64,000 nucleotides of DNA from Smittium mucronatum (lineage: Eukaryota > Kickxellomycota > Harpellomycetes > Harpellales > Legeriomycetaceae). Positions 1 through 10,728 of the stretch are shown here, one piece after another. Below the pieces are notes generated by a model, which was given only the letters and a program-made list of their open reading frames with translations, was not told the DNA's origin and ran no database searches. Each line of letters starts with the position of its first letter. Position 1 is the first letter of the stretch. The stretch lies in assembly GCA_001953115.1 (NCBI GenBank), contig LSSL01000070.1:1-64000 (forward strand), read 5' to 3'. The position numbers and the translations under genes are program-made.

Positions 1-1
1 C

Positions 2-88
2 CCACTCCCCTCTGCCACTCTAGCAGCTCCATACCTCGAGGGCATTGATTCAAGTTCTAGTGACACTTTTGAGAATTTATTTTCCTGA
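2..88 (+). CDS. C-terminal end of an unidentified protein (partial)
   Basis: A 28-codon open stretch enters from the left edge in frame 2 and stops at a TGA at 86-88. It reads as a low-complexity, Ser/Ala/Pro-rich tail ending in DTFENLFS. Its G+C content is far higher than that of the next several kilobases, and codon choice looks coding, while the other forward frames stop earlier or read poorly. The stretch immediately after the stop is T-rich. The family cannot be named from so short a piece; it is called coding because of composition and reading frame only. Confidence 0.5.
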   Translation, partial: PLPSATLAAPYLEGIDSSSSDTFENLFS

Positions 89-409
89 AAAAAAATTTTA
101 AGTGTTTTTTTATTTCTTTGTAAATACATTTATCAAATGGGATAAAATGTGAAAAATATCATATATTCGATTATATAACAGTACTGGCCAAAATAACCCT
201 TCCCTCTATATAAAACGTCCATTTTTTTCAGTTTACAACTTAATTTTTATTAAAATCTATTACACTCTATTTTTTCATGTTTATGTTAATTCCTTTAATG
301 TTAAAAAAACATCCCCGATTATTTAAGTCTCTGTGGAGTTTATTGGTTTGAATTTTACAAATTTATATTTTTTATCACATAATTTTATGCATACTTTTTT
401 CTCAGTGTT

Positions 410-3270
410 TATTTTTGCATTTGAGGTCCGATAATGATATTCGAGTATCTTTTTCAATGCTTCTTATTTTTTTTTTTATCTTTAATGGTTTTAGCAGATC
501 ATCAGAGTATGTCAGTATTTTAATTTTTTTAGAACCTACTCTAATTATATTTAGGTTATTATTTAAACGTAAAAAAAGAGGTTCTATAATGATTTTTTTA
601 ATTAATGAAGAATTTTTTTGCTCTTTTTTAGCCCTTGATGGATGAAAACTGCTTCTGTATGTGCGTTAATACATTTATTCTTGTTACAGATTTTTTTATA
701 TGCATTTAATATAATTTATGAATATAGAACATATTTCAAAGGCTTTAGGGCTTGGTTATAAATAATCACAATTCACCTTATCTTAATCCTTTTCTTTATA
801 TACATAAGTAAGTGAAAAGCTGCTTATATTGGATTTTTTTTAATATTCACTATCAAAAAGTTGAAAGATAAGATTTTTTTAGAAATACTTCTGTTTCATA
901 TAAAGACTGATTTGTGTCCATTTATTATTTTCCCAATTATTTTTTTGAGTAATTCTTCATCAATTTTTGATAGTTTTATTGGTCTCCAGTTTTTTAAATA
1001 TTTTAAATAGCTCTTTTTTGGGAGCAGTAAAATTGTGTGCCCGCTGTTAGGACATCTTCATTTTCAATTTTTTATAGAATTTCAAACACTCTATGGAAGT
1101 TTTTGGCCACTAGTTTTTAAAAATGTTTGTATAATTCAAAAAATAGACCATCTAGACCTGAATATTTTATAATCGGTGATCTATTTATCAATGATTAAAT
1201 CTCGTATATTGAAGTTTCTTTATTTAGGATATCTGAATATTCATCTGATATTTTAGCTTTTACATTTTCAATCAATTTTCTTTGGCTTATTTTATCAACA
1301 TCATTATTTGCGAATGGGTTTTTTTAAAAAGAGAGGCATATTTTTGAAACTTTTGATACGGCCAACCTTTATTTTACCTTTATTATTATACGGGATTTTT
1401 TTTTCTTTTATTTTATTTCCAGTGATTTAATTAACCCTAAGAGATATTTAATAGATCACTCGTAATTAGTTTAACATTTTGATCTAGGTCTGAAGATAAG
1501 GCCTTCAATTTTCTCTTCAAAAACTCGTTTCATTTTTTTGTTTTTCTCATTGATCATATTTTTACAGCGTTCTTTATTAGTTTTTAATTAATTCCATATA
1601 ATAATTCTATCGGAAATTTTCATATTTTAATTTCGTTATTTTCTGAAATTTTTCTTCTTTACTTGATGGACATTAGTTTGGTTTTCTCTCTAATATTTAA
1701 CCATAATTCCATTTAGGAAGCATTATTTGATATTAGAATTTATACATTTATATGAAATTTTTAAGCCATGATAATTTTGTCTATTCTTGACTATGATTTC
1801 TAGTTAATCGATCCACACAATCCTAGTTGTTATTTTTTGGATCATTTTATATTTTTTGACCAAATCAAAATTGTTTATTATTGGTTTTAAATTATTATAT
1901 TCTACTTTCTTTTTAGCTGAGGTAAAAGATCCCTAATTTAATCCTATACTATTTTAGATCATCTTGTGGGATCAATTTTAATAGCTCCAAATCTTTTTTT
2001 ATTCATAAGAAACTCCAAGATAATCTTTATCTCACATTTTTTATTGTGAATCTATAAGTTTAGTATTTTAATAGGGTGTTCAAAGAGAGGATAGCTTATC
2101 TCTGCGATTTTTAATCGTATTTCAAAAAAATTGAAACTCTTATTTGTGTTCACTTTTGAGCCTTTAATAAAGATGACGCTATATTTATACCATATACATT
2201 TTTCACCCCAACATTTTTTGTTAACTGGAATGTTTTCATATTTTATATTGACTTCTTGTATTCAAGCCATGTATGGTCGGGATGTTTTTTTAAAAAAAAT
2301 TGAAAAAATTTCTTTTTTTATTAATATCTAATATTCCTTTATTTATTTTTTATTAAAGATATTTTATTATATTTGTAAAAAATATATATATATTTGAATT
2401 TTTATAGGTTTTTCCATCTTTTTTTGAGTGTTACGTTGTAGTTAAATAACTTACATATTTAAGTATAAGTTTTTTTTTTGCTTTTCCAAGTTTATTCCGG
2501 ATTTACCCATGGTTTCTCGCTTTCTATTTTTGGAATATCCCCATCCATTCCATATTCAGCATCATTTAAATTAATTGGATGCATTTTTTTCTTTGTTATT
2601 TTGAAATGAATCCATTATATTTCCATTTATTTGTCCTTATTTTGACTCTAAAAAACTTTTTTCATTGACTCAATCTTTTCTATCAAAGTTTTATTTTTTT
2701 TTTGTAATTTTTAAAGTTTTTTTAAATCGTCTTTCTAGTTTTTATTAAATTTTTTTCTTTTGATAATTTTTTAATAAATTTTTTCTAGACTCTTATATTT
2801 GAAAATAGTTTTTTCTTGATCCTATGATGTATTTCTATTGCTTTTATTGTTTTTATCAGTTTCTTCGGGTATTCTCAACCTGATTTCTCAATAAAGTTTT
2901 GCATCCACTCTTTTTTCTTGCTTATTGATATTAGGGATAATTATTTAGATTTTTTCTCTCACTCTTCTAGGTTTTAGGTAAGATTTTTATATTTTTAAAA
3001 GTTTTTTTTTGTTTGTACCCTGGTTATCAGGTTTATTTATTGTCGCCATCAGCCCATAGCCCACCCCACTACTACTATTTATAGGCCTTGTGGGTTTTTC
3101 TCAATAACAACCTCGACCTTCTTGATTTCTCTGCGAGAAGAAAGTATTTTTCTTTATTTCTTTACCTTTTTTAAATATTTTTCTGCATCCGGTCTTCCAA
3201 TAACCAAGTTCCCTGAAGTATGCGTATGCTTTCGGTCATCATCTCCAGATAAGGTTAATTTAAAGTGCTG
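410..3270 (-). pseudogene. Decayed non-LTR (LINE) retrotransposon with reverse transcriptase motifs
   Basis: Read on the minus strand, fragments line up in the order of a LINE reverse transcriptase. SGLDG at 1161-1147 fits the SGPDG block. NWRPI at 991-977 fits the NWRPISLLN block. YSDD at 509-498 fits the YxDD catalytic motif of the palm. Between them the frame is broken by many stops and shifts, so the element is dead. Upstream on the same strand, around 3265-3160, a 30-residue open piece containing GNLVIGRPDAEKYLKK may belong to the element or to its ORF1. The strong T bias of the plus strand here fits an A-rich coding sense strand on the minus strand. The boundaries are approximate and no poly(A) tail or target duplication was found. 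Confidence 0.7.
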
Positions 3271-4020
3271 AAAATTCATTTTTTGGTTTATTTTCTTTTA
3301 TTTTTTAATGTTGAAAAATATCATAGTACTTTCCGCTAGATATGTATCTAGCTTTTTGTGTTTTAGGATCAATATATCTCGAAACTCCTCGATTTTTTGT
3401 ATTTCCAGGTAAACCACTGGTATCAAATCCCGTATTATAAGACCAACATGTGCTTTTATTATTATTTGCTTATGCTTGCTACTGTGTTATGCAGTTTCTA
3501 CAAACTCTATTTCTTTTTTTTATATATTAAATTAATTTTTTTAGCTCTTTCTCTTTCATTTTATTTTTCAAATTCAATTACTAGGATTTTTTTTACTGCT
3601 TATTTTAAAAAATCTTTGTATGTTTTCTGATTTTCATAATATATTCTCCATTTTTTTTATTTTTTCACTAAAAACAAACAGTATATATCCCAGTTTGTTA
3701 GGGGACCCTCCAATATAGATAATTCAATCTTGGGCTTCATTCCAGTGAATTCCTTTCATATTGAGGTTATTAAATATTTCTTTCAAATTTTAGAGAGCTT
3801 TTTTGTGTTTTTTTCAGGCGGGATATTTTTTCGCTCAATAAGTTTACCTAAATATTCTGAACTTTTAAATCCATATGGCTGGAATGAGATTGCTTTAACA
3901 TTCAAATTTTTTCAGCAAAAAAACTTGTTTTATATACATATAAAATTTCTTCTTTTTGATTGGTTGTTTTTTGAAATCTTTTCAAAGTTGAAGGGCGAGA
4001 TTTGATTATTTTTTTAATTT
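3271..4020. other. T-rich stretch with apparent ORFs, probably retroelement remnant
   Basis: Two plus-strand open frames of 77 and 91 codons lie here, but both are rich in Phe, Leu, Ile and Tyr, as expected from T-rich non-coding DNA. On the minus strand, short pieces such as GIHWNEAQD and YIGGSPNKLGYI can be read, which could be a decayed upstream part of the LINE. I do not accept any of these as a gene. Confidence 0.3.
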
Positions 4021-5039
4021 TTACTGAAGTCATTTTCGAAAATATTTATTGAATTTAATGTGTACATATTTTCTCTATATTTTTTATTAATAAAACCAAA
4101 TCTACATATTAATTAACTTTACTGTTATTCATCAGTATACACTAAAAATACCAATTCCAATATTTTACAGTTTTTTTAACCATTTTTTTTTTTTTAAAAA
4201 AAAAGTTCAAATATAAATGCTTATTTATTATTATAGTAACTTTAAATCTTCTTATCCAAAAAGGAGTTTAAATTTTTTCTAAAAAAAATCAGAATATATG
4301 CGAAAATTATATCAATCTTTCTTTAAATTTATTTTATTTTTGCTCTTATAAAATCACTATTTTTTTTTATTTACACATTTTCTAATTTGATTTCGGAAAA
4401 ATTTGGAAAAGTTAAAAAAAATATGAATAAAAATAATAATAAGGAAAATCTCAGTAAAATGAATTTAATTGGAATAAATTGAGTTTAATTGAAAAAAAAA
4501 AACATTAATCAGTGCAATAAGGCACTAAAATATATAATTTAAAACAAAATCGGAAAAAATATTAAAATATGAACTAAAAAAGTGTGCTTTGCGTATTGCA
4601 TAAATTTTTAGAAGCTAATTTTTGTGAATTAAGTCATATTAGTATTTTTTTCTGATTTTCTTTATTCCTTTCTGAGTTTGATTTTACTATTTGTCTAAAT
4701 TTTTGCACCAAATCTTTCAAATATCACTTTTTTTATCGATATATTAATTGCCAAACACATTCAAAAATTTCGAACCGATCTTTACTTTATTTTTATTCTC
4801 CTCCATTTTTTATTTTGATTTTAGTATTTCTTTTTTCCAATTTTTTGGTGTTGCATTTTAAGTCGTGTTTGAAGCTAAAATCATTCATATAATCAACCGT
4901 ACAGATATTTCATTTTTCGTCTTTCATTTTTAACATTGGTTTCAAATTATAATTTATTTATTCATTTTTTCTACATAATAAATAAATGAATAAAAAAACA
5001 TATTATACTATAAAATTAAAAAAATAAAATCCCATACTC
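4021..5039. other. A+T-rich stretch, nothing recognised
   Basis: Homopolymer-rich sequence with no convincing open frame, RNA gene or terminal repeat. Confidence 0.6.
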
Positions 5040-5099
5040 AAAATATCTAAATTATATTTAATATATTTTGAACTTGGTTTTAGAATACCAAATCAATTA

Positions 5100-6235
5100 A
5101 ATAATTTGAATTAAATAAAGGATTTTTTGGATATTATCTAAATTAAACAAAATAAAATGATGCTTTTAAAATGTTTTTAAAAGTGATATAATAATTTATA
5201 TATATATATATAATTTTAGAAATTCAAAAAACTCTCGAAAATTCTGAAAAAAAAATTTTCTTGAGTTAAAAACGTTTAATTGAAAAACTCTCAATGATTT
5301 GAAAATTTTAATTCTTTTCAAATAAATGCGAATTTTTGAATTTAATGCGTTTTATTCCAGTTAAACATAATATTTCAATTCCCAAAAACGTGTATCAATA
5401 TATGAAAATAATACCCTCTCGATTCGTATTTCTTATTTTAATCATCAGATAACAAAAAAGTTTCACTTTTTTCATTATTCGAGCCATTATCAATAAAATT
5501 TGGATTTTTTTTCCTGAACAATTTTATATAAGCTTTATATCAAATTTCGAATATATTTTTACGAACCTATTCCAAAACTATAAATTAATTTTTTTTCTCT
5601 TATATTACTTTGGTATTAAAAATTCCCTTATTTTACAAATTAATTAAAGATAAGGTGTATAAAAATATACATTCAAATCTCATGAATTTTTTTAAATTCT
5701 TATTTATTTAGGATGGGTGATGTGATTGAATCTCATAATTCGATTTTTTTTTCTTCCTTGTTTTTTATACCGGCAACTCAAGACATTTATGAATTATAAA
5801 ATTAGATTTAAGCTTATTTTTTTTTATTTTTGAAATCGGTTATTAAATATGCTAAATTAAAATGTTAAGCTTAAACTATAATTTGAAAATTTTATTAAAA
5901 TTTGGAGCGAAATATGAATATAAATATAAACATGATATATTTTTCCACATTTTGGGGAGTTAAGATGTTTTCAACTCGAATAAAATGCATTAAATTCAAA
6001 GATTCAAAGATTCTCATTTATTTGAAAAAAATCAAAATTTTCAAATCATTGATAATTTTTAAATTAAAATTTTTTAACTCAAGAAAATTTTTTTTTTCAG
6101 AATTTCTAAAACTTCATACAGGCATACCCAATTATTATATCACTTTTTAAAAAATTTGAAAAACATTGTTTTATTTTATTTAATTTAGATAATAGCCAAC
6201 AGAAAGCCTTTATTTAATTCAAAAGCTTGAATTGC
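5100..6235. repeat. Long imperfect inverted repeat (foldback element)
   Basis: The segment 5100-5400 recurs as an approximate reverse complement at 5930-6235. Matching landmarks are AATTAAATAAAGG near 5110 with CCTTTATTTAATT near 6208, AAGTGATATAATAATT near 5180 with AATTATTATATCACTTT near 6130, and the TGCGTTTTATTCCAGTT block near 5347 with AACTCGAATAAAATGCAT near 5975. The centre (about 5500-5850) does not pair. This is the shape of a foldback or long-TIR non-autonomous DNA transposon. The 82-codon open frame at 5902-6150 is inside the right arm and I treat it as an accident of the repeat. Confidence 0.65.
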
Positions 6236-6239
6236 ATTA

Positions 6240-6990
6240 TTAGTCTAATATAACTATATTTTTAGTTCTTTTGTTTCATTTTTTTACACTCAAACGGATG
6301 AAAGAATCCTAAATCTTAGTAACTATTGAAATTTTAAAAGCTTAGGAGAAAGAAACCTGGATAAAAATAAAAAACTTTTGGTTTTCTATCGAGCCAAGCG
6401 GAAAAGTTAACTTTAACAACAGTTAAATAAATCTTTCCTACACTAGTCTTCTTAAATTTAATGAAATTTTTATGAATAAAATATAATACTTTTTATTAAT
6501 ACAGTAACAAAAAAAACAATAATAATAAAGCTCGGGAGGTTTTTGATTGTTTGATTTTTTATTCGAATAGATAAAAAAACCTTTTTTTTTAATTTTCGCA
6601 TTTAATTTTAGTTTATTGAAAAAATAAATTTTTGGATTATTTATCAAGGAAAAAGACAAAAAAAATTATTTATAATTTTTTTAAATATTACTCTTATTGA
6701 ATTTTTTTTGTCCAACCTGTTCTTTTTTACCATTATATTTATATATATTAAAAAACCTCTTAATTAGTGTATCCAAATTATGATAGATTTTCATTGCAAA
6801 AATTTTTGCTATATTTTTGCTGCATTGAGTTAAAGTTCCAATAAAAATCTTTTGTTTTTGCTTTTTTTTTTTATGAAAGATAAAAAATTGCTAATAAACA
6901 TAAATATAAGTTATTTGCTGGGTTTAAAACCAAAATCTTCTAGTGGACTGATAAAAGTTTCTTTTTTTAAAATGAAATCGTCTTCTCATT
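6240..6990. other. A+T-rich stretch, nothing recognised
   Basis: Only low-complexity open frames (Lys/Asn/Ile-rich on the minus strand, Phe/Leu-rich on the plus strand). The last bases carry the left target-site duplication of the retroposon that follows. Confidence 0.55.
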
Positions 6991-7003
6991 TGCTTGTAAT
7001 CCT

Positions 7004-7634
7004 CCTAAGAGTGAAATACCTTACCGTGGTTTAGAGGCTTAATAGTGTACTTTTCGAAGTACAATAGACTAAGATTTCACGCAGTGTTGTACTATTCTTG
7101 GTTGGGAGTAGTGGAGACAGCGTTCAGCGATTCGGAGGACAGCGATTCCAGAGGAGGGCCATCTAGATACAGGAGGAACCGATCCTTTAGCACAGCTGAG
7201 ACATAGTCTAGTGCAAAAGTCCAGCGTTCGACAGTCAGACGGATCTCAGCGTCTAACAGCTATTTGTAGGAAAGCCATGTCGATCAAACCCACGTTTGGG
7301 TAGGAGCCTAATTTTATTAATCCTGCTAGAAGTAGGCTCTGACTAGGAGCTCAATAGCTTCAATGAACTGTTGTTCATTGACAAAGAGCTTAATTCATGA
7401 CTGCGCGTAACCTCAGTGATCCAGCCTACTTGAAGCAATGCCAGGGGGGTTCTTTCGGTTGGTAGATTGAGCCCTTTTCCCGTAGGTACGCAGCCGGTAG
7501 TCCGGCAGATGAGCCTATTGTAGTTAGGATAATAGTCCTTTCTATACGTCTTTTTCTTTTTTTCAAATTTTTTTAGTATAGTTTTTAATGATGTTATCTT
7601 ACAATAAAATTCCGTGATACATAAAAAAAAAAAA
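7004..7634 (+). mobile_element. SINE-like retroposon, full length, with poly(A) tail and target-site duplication
   Basis: A 631-base insertion lies between two copies of CTTGTAATCCT (6993-7003 and 7638-7648), a match that extends to about 14 bases with one mismatch. The 3' end is AATAAAATTCCGTGATAC followed by a run of A's ending at 7634. That same tail, 5'-truncated and with its own flanking duplications, occurs at 12119-12150 and 47238-47268, so this is a repeated, reverse-transcribed family. The body (about 7028-7545) is much richer in G+C than its surroundings and folds readily. No reverse transcriptase is encoded, so it would depend on a LINE. The parent RNA is unknown. This is a well-supported element of unnamed type. 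Confidence 0.75.
7028..7565 (+). ncRNA. Structured RNA body of the retroposon, class unknown
   Basis: Clear local hairpins: TGTACTT-TTCG-AAGTACA at 7046-7063 (7 bp closed by a UUCG-type loop); GCTGAGA 7195-7201 with TCTCAGC 7244-7250, extended outward by TTAG/CTAA; ACCCA-CGTT-TGGGT at 7288-7301; GAGCCTA 7304-7310 with TAGGCTC 7333-7339; CAATGAAC-TGTT-GTTCATTG at 7361-7380; GCCGG-TAGT-CCGGC at 7493-7506. A box-A-like TTGGGAGTAGTGG (7102-7114) and a box-B-like GTTCGA (7226-7231), plus T-runs at 7550-7563, hint at RNA polymerase III transcription. I looked for SRP, RNase P/MRP, U1-U6, U3 and rRNA signatures and found none convincing. The minus strand has a 57-codon open stretch here, which I consider chance. 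Confidence 0.5.
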
Positions 7635-7684
7635 TTTCTTGTAATCCTTTTCTGGACTCCCCCAAATTAATGTTCCTCAGATTG

Positions 7685-8070
7685 TTAACCGACTTTGGAT
7701 ATAAATGTGGTTACTTTAACTCTACTAAATCCACAAGATGTATTTAAAAACGCTAACCAATTGTCTGCATTCATAAAGACGCTAATCCACGAATTTTCAG
7801 AATTCTCAGTTTCCATCTGTTTAATATCGAATAGGAAAGCGAGTTTAAGTGACAAAGTTCTAAAGGTAAATTTTGGGAATGGTTGACATGATCAATGATC
7901 TATACTTCCTGTTAATTCCATAAATTTATCATTATGGTTAAGTGGAATAAGTAAAGTCTCAGATGGAAATATATAGATATCACCTAAAGGATTATGCGAA
8001 AAATATGTTTCAAGAAAATACAATAAAAAAGGCGATAAAAAATGAGAATTTGAATTAAAAAGTAAGATAG
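7685..8070 (-). pseudogene. Unresolved coding fragment(s) downstream of the Eaf7-like gene
   Basis: On the minus strand two coherent open pieces follow each other. The first (about 8068-7892, 58 codons, stop TGA at 7894-7892) contains LGDIYIFPSETLLIPLNHND. The second (7891-7685) contains NSWISVFMNADNWLAFLN and can start at an ATG directly after a TTAAACAG acceptor-like sequence. They are in different frames. I could not find a GT-AG intron that joins them in phase, so this is either an exon pair I mis-spliced or a gene with a frameshift. The plus strand is also open across 7695-7886 and ends at a donor-like GTAAAT, which keeps the strand uncertain. The family is not recognised. Confidence 0.3.
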
Positions 8071-8289
8071 TTTAATTATCTAGTATTTCACATTAGTATG
8101 TGAACAAGATAAATTAAATTTTTGATATTGTTACAATAATAGGGTTTTTGTGATAGATTTTTCTAGATAAACAATGATTAGTCATCGTTCATAAAAAGAG
8201 TACAGGTATACATCCATGAAAGTAAAATTATAAATGCCAGATAATTGTAGAAACCGAGATAAAAATCAAAAGAATATTATTGAAATTCC

Positions 8290-9368
8290 TCATCTGTACC
8301 GTTTGGGCTTTTTGGTGGACTGTCGAGAAGATCTAGACCGCTTTTTCAATGGGAGAATGGACTTAGATTTCATCTTCTTTTCGACTTGCAAATTATCAGA
8401 TTTGTCTATGGGTATGAAAATTTATTAGAATGAGAATAATATATTCATAAGTATATTAAAAAAACCTTTTTGAACAAAATCGTTAGAGTTTGGGTTTGTG
8501 AAAAGATTATCTTCATTTTCATCTGAAGTTGAATAGTTATAAATAATGGTATCGTTGAAATTCTCATCAGAGACACCTTGAGAAGCTCTTTCTAGAATTT
8601 GAGGGCCGAAATCCTCCCAAGGCAAACAAAATTCTGCCTTGATTTTCCAGAAATTAAATTCAGGAGCCGATATGCCTTTGCCGAAATGCTCGTTATAATC
8701 ACCACTTTGGTCGAGAGAGAAACTGTTTAATCCGGGTGTGTCGATTATATTACTATTGAGACCGGCAGTATCGGATTCGCTTTCAGATTCCTAACGATTT
8801 TTGTAATATTTCAAAACATGAATACATACCACTGGAAATATTAGGAGATATCAAAAACCAGATCTCGATTCCAATACAACGATCATATACGGATAATAAA
8901 GCAATTGAAAATTTGAATTTTCTTACCAGCTCTTCTAGGACATTTAAATCGTACCAATTGCTTATTCTATCCCATAAATCGGATATCAAATAATCCTTCT
9001 CAGTAGCACGAATCAAAAATCTCTGATATATGTTAATCATTCTGAAATTTTTATGTATTCCTTTTTCGTTATTTTAGAAAGAAAATAAAATGGGGATGTG
9101 TAAACGAGGAAAGAGGGCTTATTAGGAAATTCAAAATTTAGATAACGAATAAATTTTTGTTAATACCCACAGGCCGTAATCCCACCATCGCTTGTAACAG
9201 GTATAAATCTAACATTGTATCCCATTCTAGATTTAAATCCATTGAGCCAGAATTCTCCGTACAAGATTCAGATGATAAAAAAATAATGTCTTTTTTTGTA
9301 ATGGTGGGCTTGAGACAAATTGAAAGAAAAACTCGATGACACAAAAAGAAAAAAGTCAATAAGGTCAT
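8290..9368 (-). CDS. EAF7: Eaf7/MRGBP-like (CT20 family) subunit of the NuA4 histone acetyltransferase
   Basis: Four exons give 258 residues: 9368-9167, 9060-8927, 8790-8466 and 8405-8290, with introns of 106, 136 and 60 bases. Residues about 48-112 carry the family core: LEWDTMLDLYLLQAMVGLRP, then VG-IHKNFRMINIYQRF across the first intron, then LWDRISNWYDLNVLEEL. This parallels the W..E..L..AM.G.KPVG(V/I)N..F.M and (I/L)WD.(I/L)...YD...L pattern of Eaf7 and MRGBP. The middle is acidic and Ser/Asn-rich. The last exon ends in a Lys/Arg-rich tail (MKSKSILPLKKRSRSSRQ...), typical of the family and probably nuclear-targeting. Eaf7 is a NuA4 subunit that partners Eaf3 in yeast. Introns 1 and 2 have good donors (GTATTA, GTAAGA). 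Intron 3 uses the unusual donor GTTTTT but restores the basic tail. The ATG at 9368 gives a hydrophobic start, so the true start may lie in an upstream exon. Confidence 0.8.
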
Positions 9369-9655
9369 ACGAAACCTTAGCAAATCTATGATATTAATTC
9401 CTGTTACGAGAAAAAAATATTATTTGAAATGTATTGATACCAAGATATTATTTTATAGCTTTCTTTTCTGCCTTACGACACCTGTTATGAATGTAGTTCC
9501 ACTCGACGTTGGACCTCGCATAAGGATAAATAGTTTAGTTCGAATAAATTGAGCTGAATTTGGTCTTTTTTGACGGGTTTACAACTATTTTAAGTATATT
9601 TTCGACAAATGTACGTGGAGCATGATGTTTTTTATTAAACCCAATAACATCACGA
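9369..9655. other. Intergenic, upstream of the Eaf7-like gene
   Basis: No open frame or RNA recognised. The promoter of the minus-strand gene should lie here, but no TATA box stands out. Confidence 0.4.
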
Positions 9656-10015
9656 TTAATCCTTTTAGTGCCTCGATACAAAATTTATTGCCATTTTCCT
9701 GTTACAGTAGCACCCCGTTAAAATTCCAATAATGCTATGGGATTTTTGATATTCAATAATCTCTGGTAAAATTTAATAAATTCTATTGGATAAAAATTAT
9801 CGAATCAAAAAAATTATTGGATTATAGTAGTACGTCGCTTAAGTGAGCACTTTTTTAACCTGGATTCAATTTGCGCACTTAAGCGGGGTGCTTCTGTAAT
9901 AGAAAATCATATTGCGAAACTTATATAATAATTGATCTAATATTAACCATCAGCGAATAGTATTAGTTAAGTTTCACAAATAGTAAAAAAAATTTTTAGG
10001 CGCAGAAAGGATTAA
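9656..10015. mobile_element. PiggyBac-type non-autonomous element with TTAA ends
   Basis: The 360-base segment begins TTAA-TCCTTTTAGTGCC (9656-9672) and ends GGCGCAGAAAGGA-TTAA (ending 10015). The short inverted ends and the duplicated TTAA target are the hallmark of the piggyBac superfamily. No transposase is encoded. A smaller pogo-type foldback sits inside it at 9824-9899, so at least two insertion events are stacked here. Confidence 0.6.
9824..9899. mobile_element. Miniature pogo-type foldback, nested
   Basis: Left end TAGTAGTACGTCGCTTAAGTG (about 9826-9846) pairs with right end GCGCACTTAAGCGGGG (9873-9888) followed by TGCTTCTGTAA. Only about 20 bases separate the arms, so the element is almost entirely terminal repeat. 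The same ends occur at 12274, 16031, 53060 and 53240. A related left end, CAGTAGCACCCCGTTAAAA, lies at 9705 and may mark an older, longer copy. Confidence 0.6.
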
Positions 10016-10047
10016 CAAATGATATCTTAGAAATATAAATCTTGGTA

Positions 10048-10325
10048 TCAGGTCATTTCATCCAATTTTTTCATCCAATTCCCATTTCATCAAATGACTT
10101 TTCATCCGATTTACATTTCACCCAATTCCATTTGCCCCAAAATTGATAAGCAAACCGTGTAAGGCTTTTTGGTTTTAAAATTGTTAATATTATTTTCCTA
10201 AACCAATACGAAATTCTACAATAATAAACTCAAACCCAGTTTTTTCCCCCCTCCAATTGAAAGTTATAAATTTGGGTAAGAAGTATATTGGGTGAAATGG
10301 CACTTGATGAAGTAGAATTGGATTA
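10048..10325. repeat. Short inverted repeat with TTTCATCCAATT-like motifs
   Basis: Near 10050-10137 the motif TTTCA(T/C)CCAATT occurs several times with variations, ending in CCATTTGCCCC. Near 10289-10325 its reverse complement appears (GGGTGAAATGG...AGAATTGG). The arrangement looks like a small non-autonomous element with subterminal repeats. The family is not assigned. Confidence 0.4.
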
Positions 10326-10413
10326 TCCTTTTAGGGGCCATCATACAAAAAATGGCACGTACAACGGAGGCTACAAACGTCCATAGAGCCAAAATTTGGT
10401 TCAGATTCTTTTA

Positions 10414-10728
10414 TTAAAAATTCAAACAAACGAATAGTTATTTAGCATTAAAATGGCTGTGTAATGTATTTTGAAATATATAGCATCAGCAACCAATTAA
10501 AGAGGTAAATGAAAAAATTCACTTGCAGAAAAAGTAGCAATTTTTTGCTGTGGTATTGGGTCATAAATCTACAATTTTTGACCAGTATTAGTAGCTGTAA
10601 ACACGGCTCTATAGCTTTGGTCAGTGAAAAAGATACTTCCTGTCCAGAAAAAGCCTCTTTTTCAAACTAATTATTGGGCTAAAGGGCGTCTATTTTTGAC
10701 CAATATTAACAGTTTAAAATCAAATCCT
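10414..10728. repeat. Left copy of a 315-base exact direct repeat flanking the gap
   Basis: As far as I can read it, the sequence is identical to 11131-11445 (offset 717). The copy ends exactly at the first N, which suggests either a tandem duplication or an assembly artefact where two contig ends overlap. Confidence 0.8.

Noticed and set aside
415..645. 76-codon plus-strand open frame
   Set aside because: It is the antisense of the LINE reverse-transcriptase block carrying YSDD, starts at TTG and is Phe/Leu-rich.
7140..7262. 57-codon minus-strand open stretch across the structured RNA
   Set aside because: It has no ATG, is flanked by stops, and the hairpins, poly(A) tail and target duplication explain the segment better.
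7695..7886. 63-codon plus-strand frame (MDINVVTLTLLNPQDVFKNA...)
   Set aside because: It begins at TTG, an in-frame TAA lies just upstream and no acceptor can feed it. It is kept only as a doubt about the strand of the minus-strand fragment.
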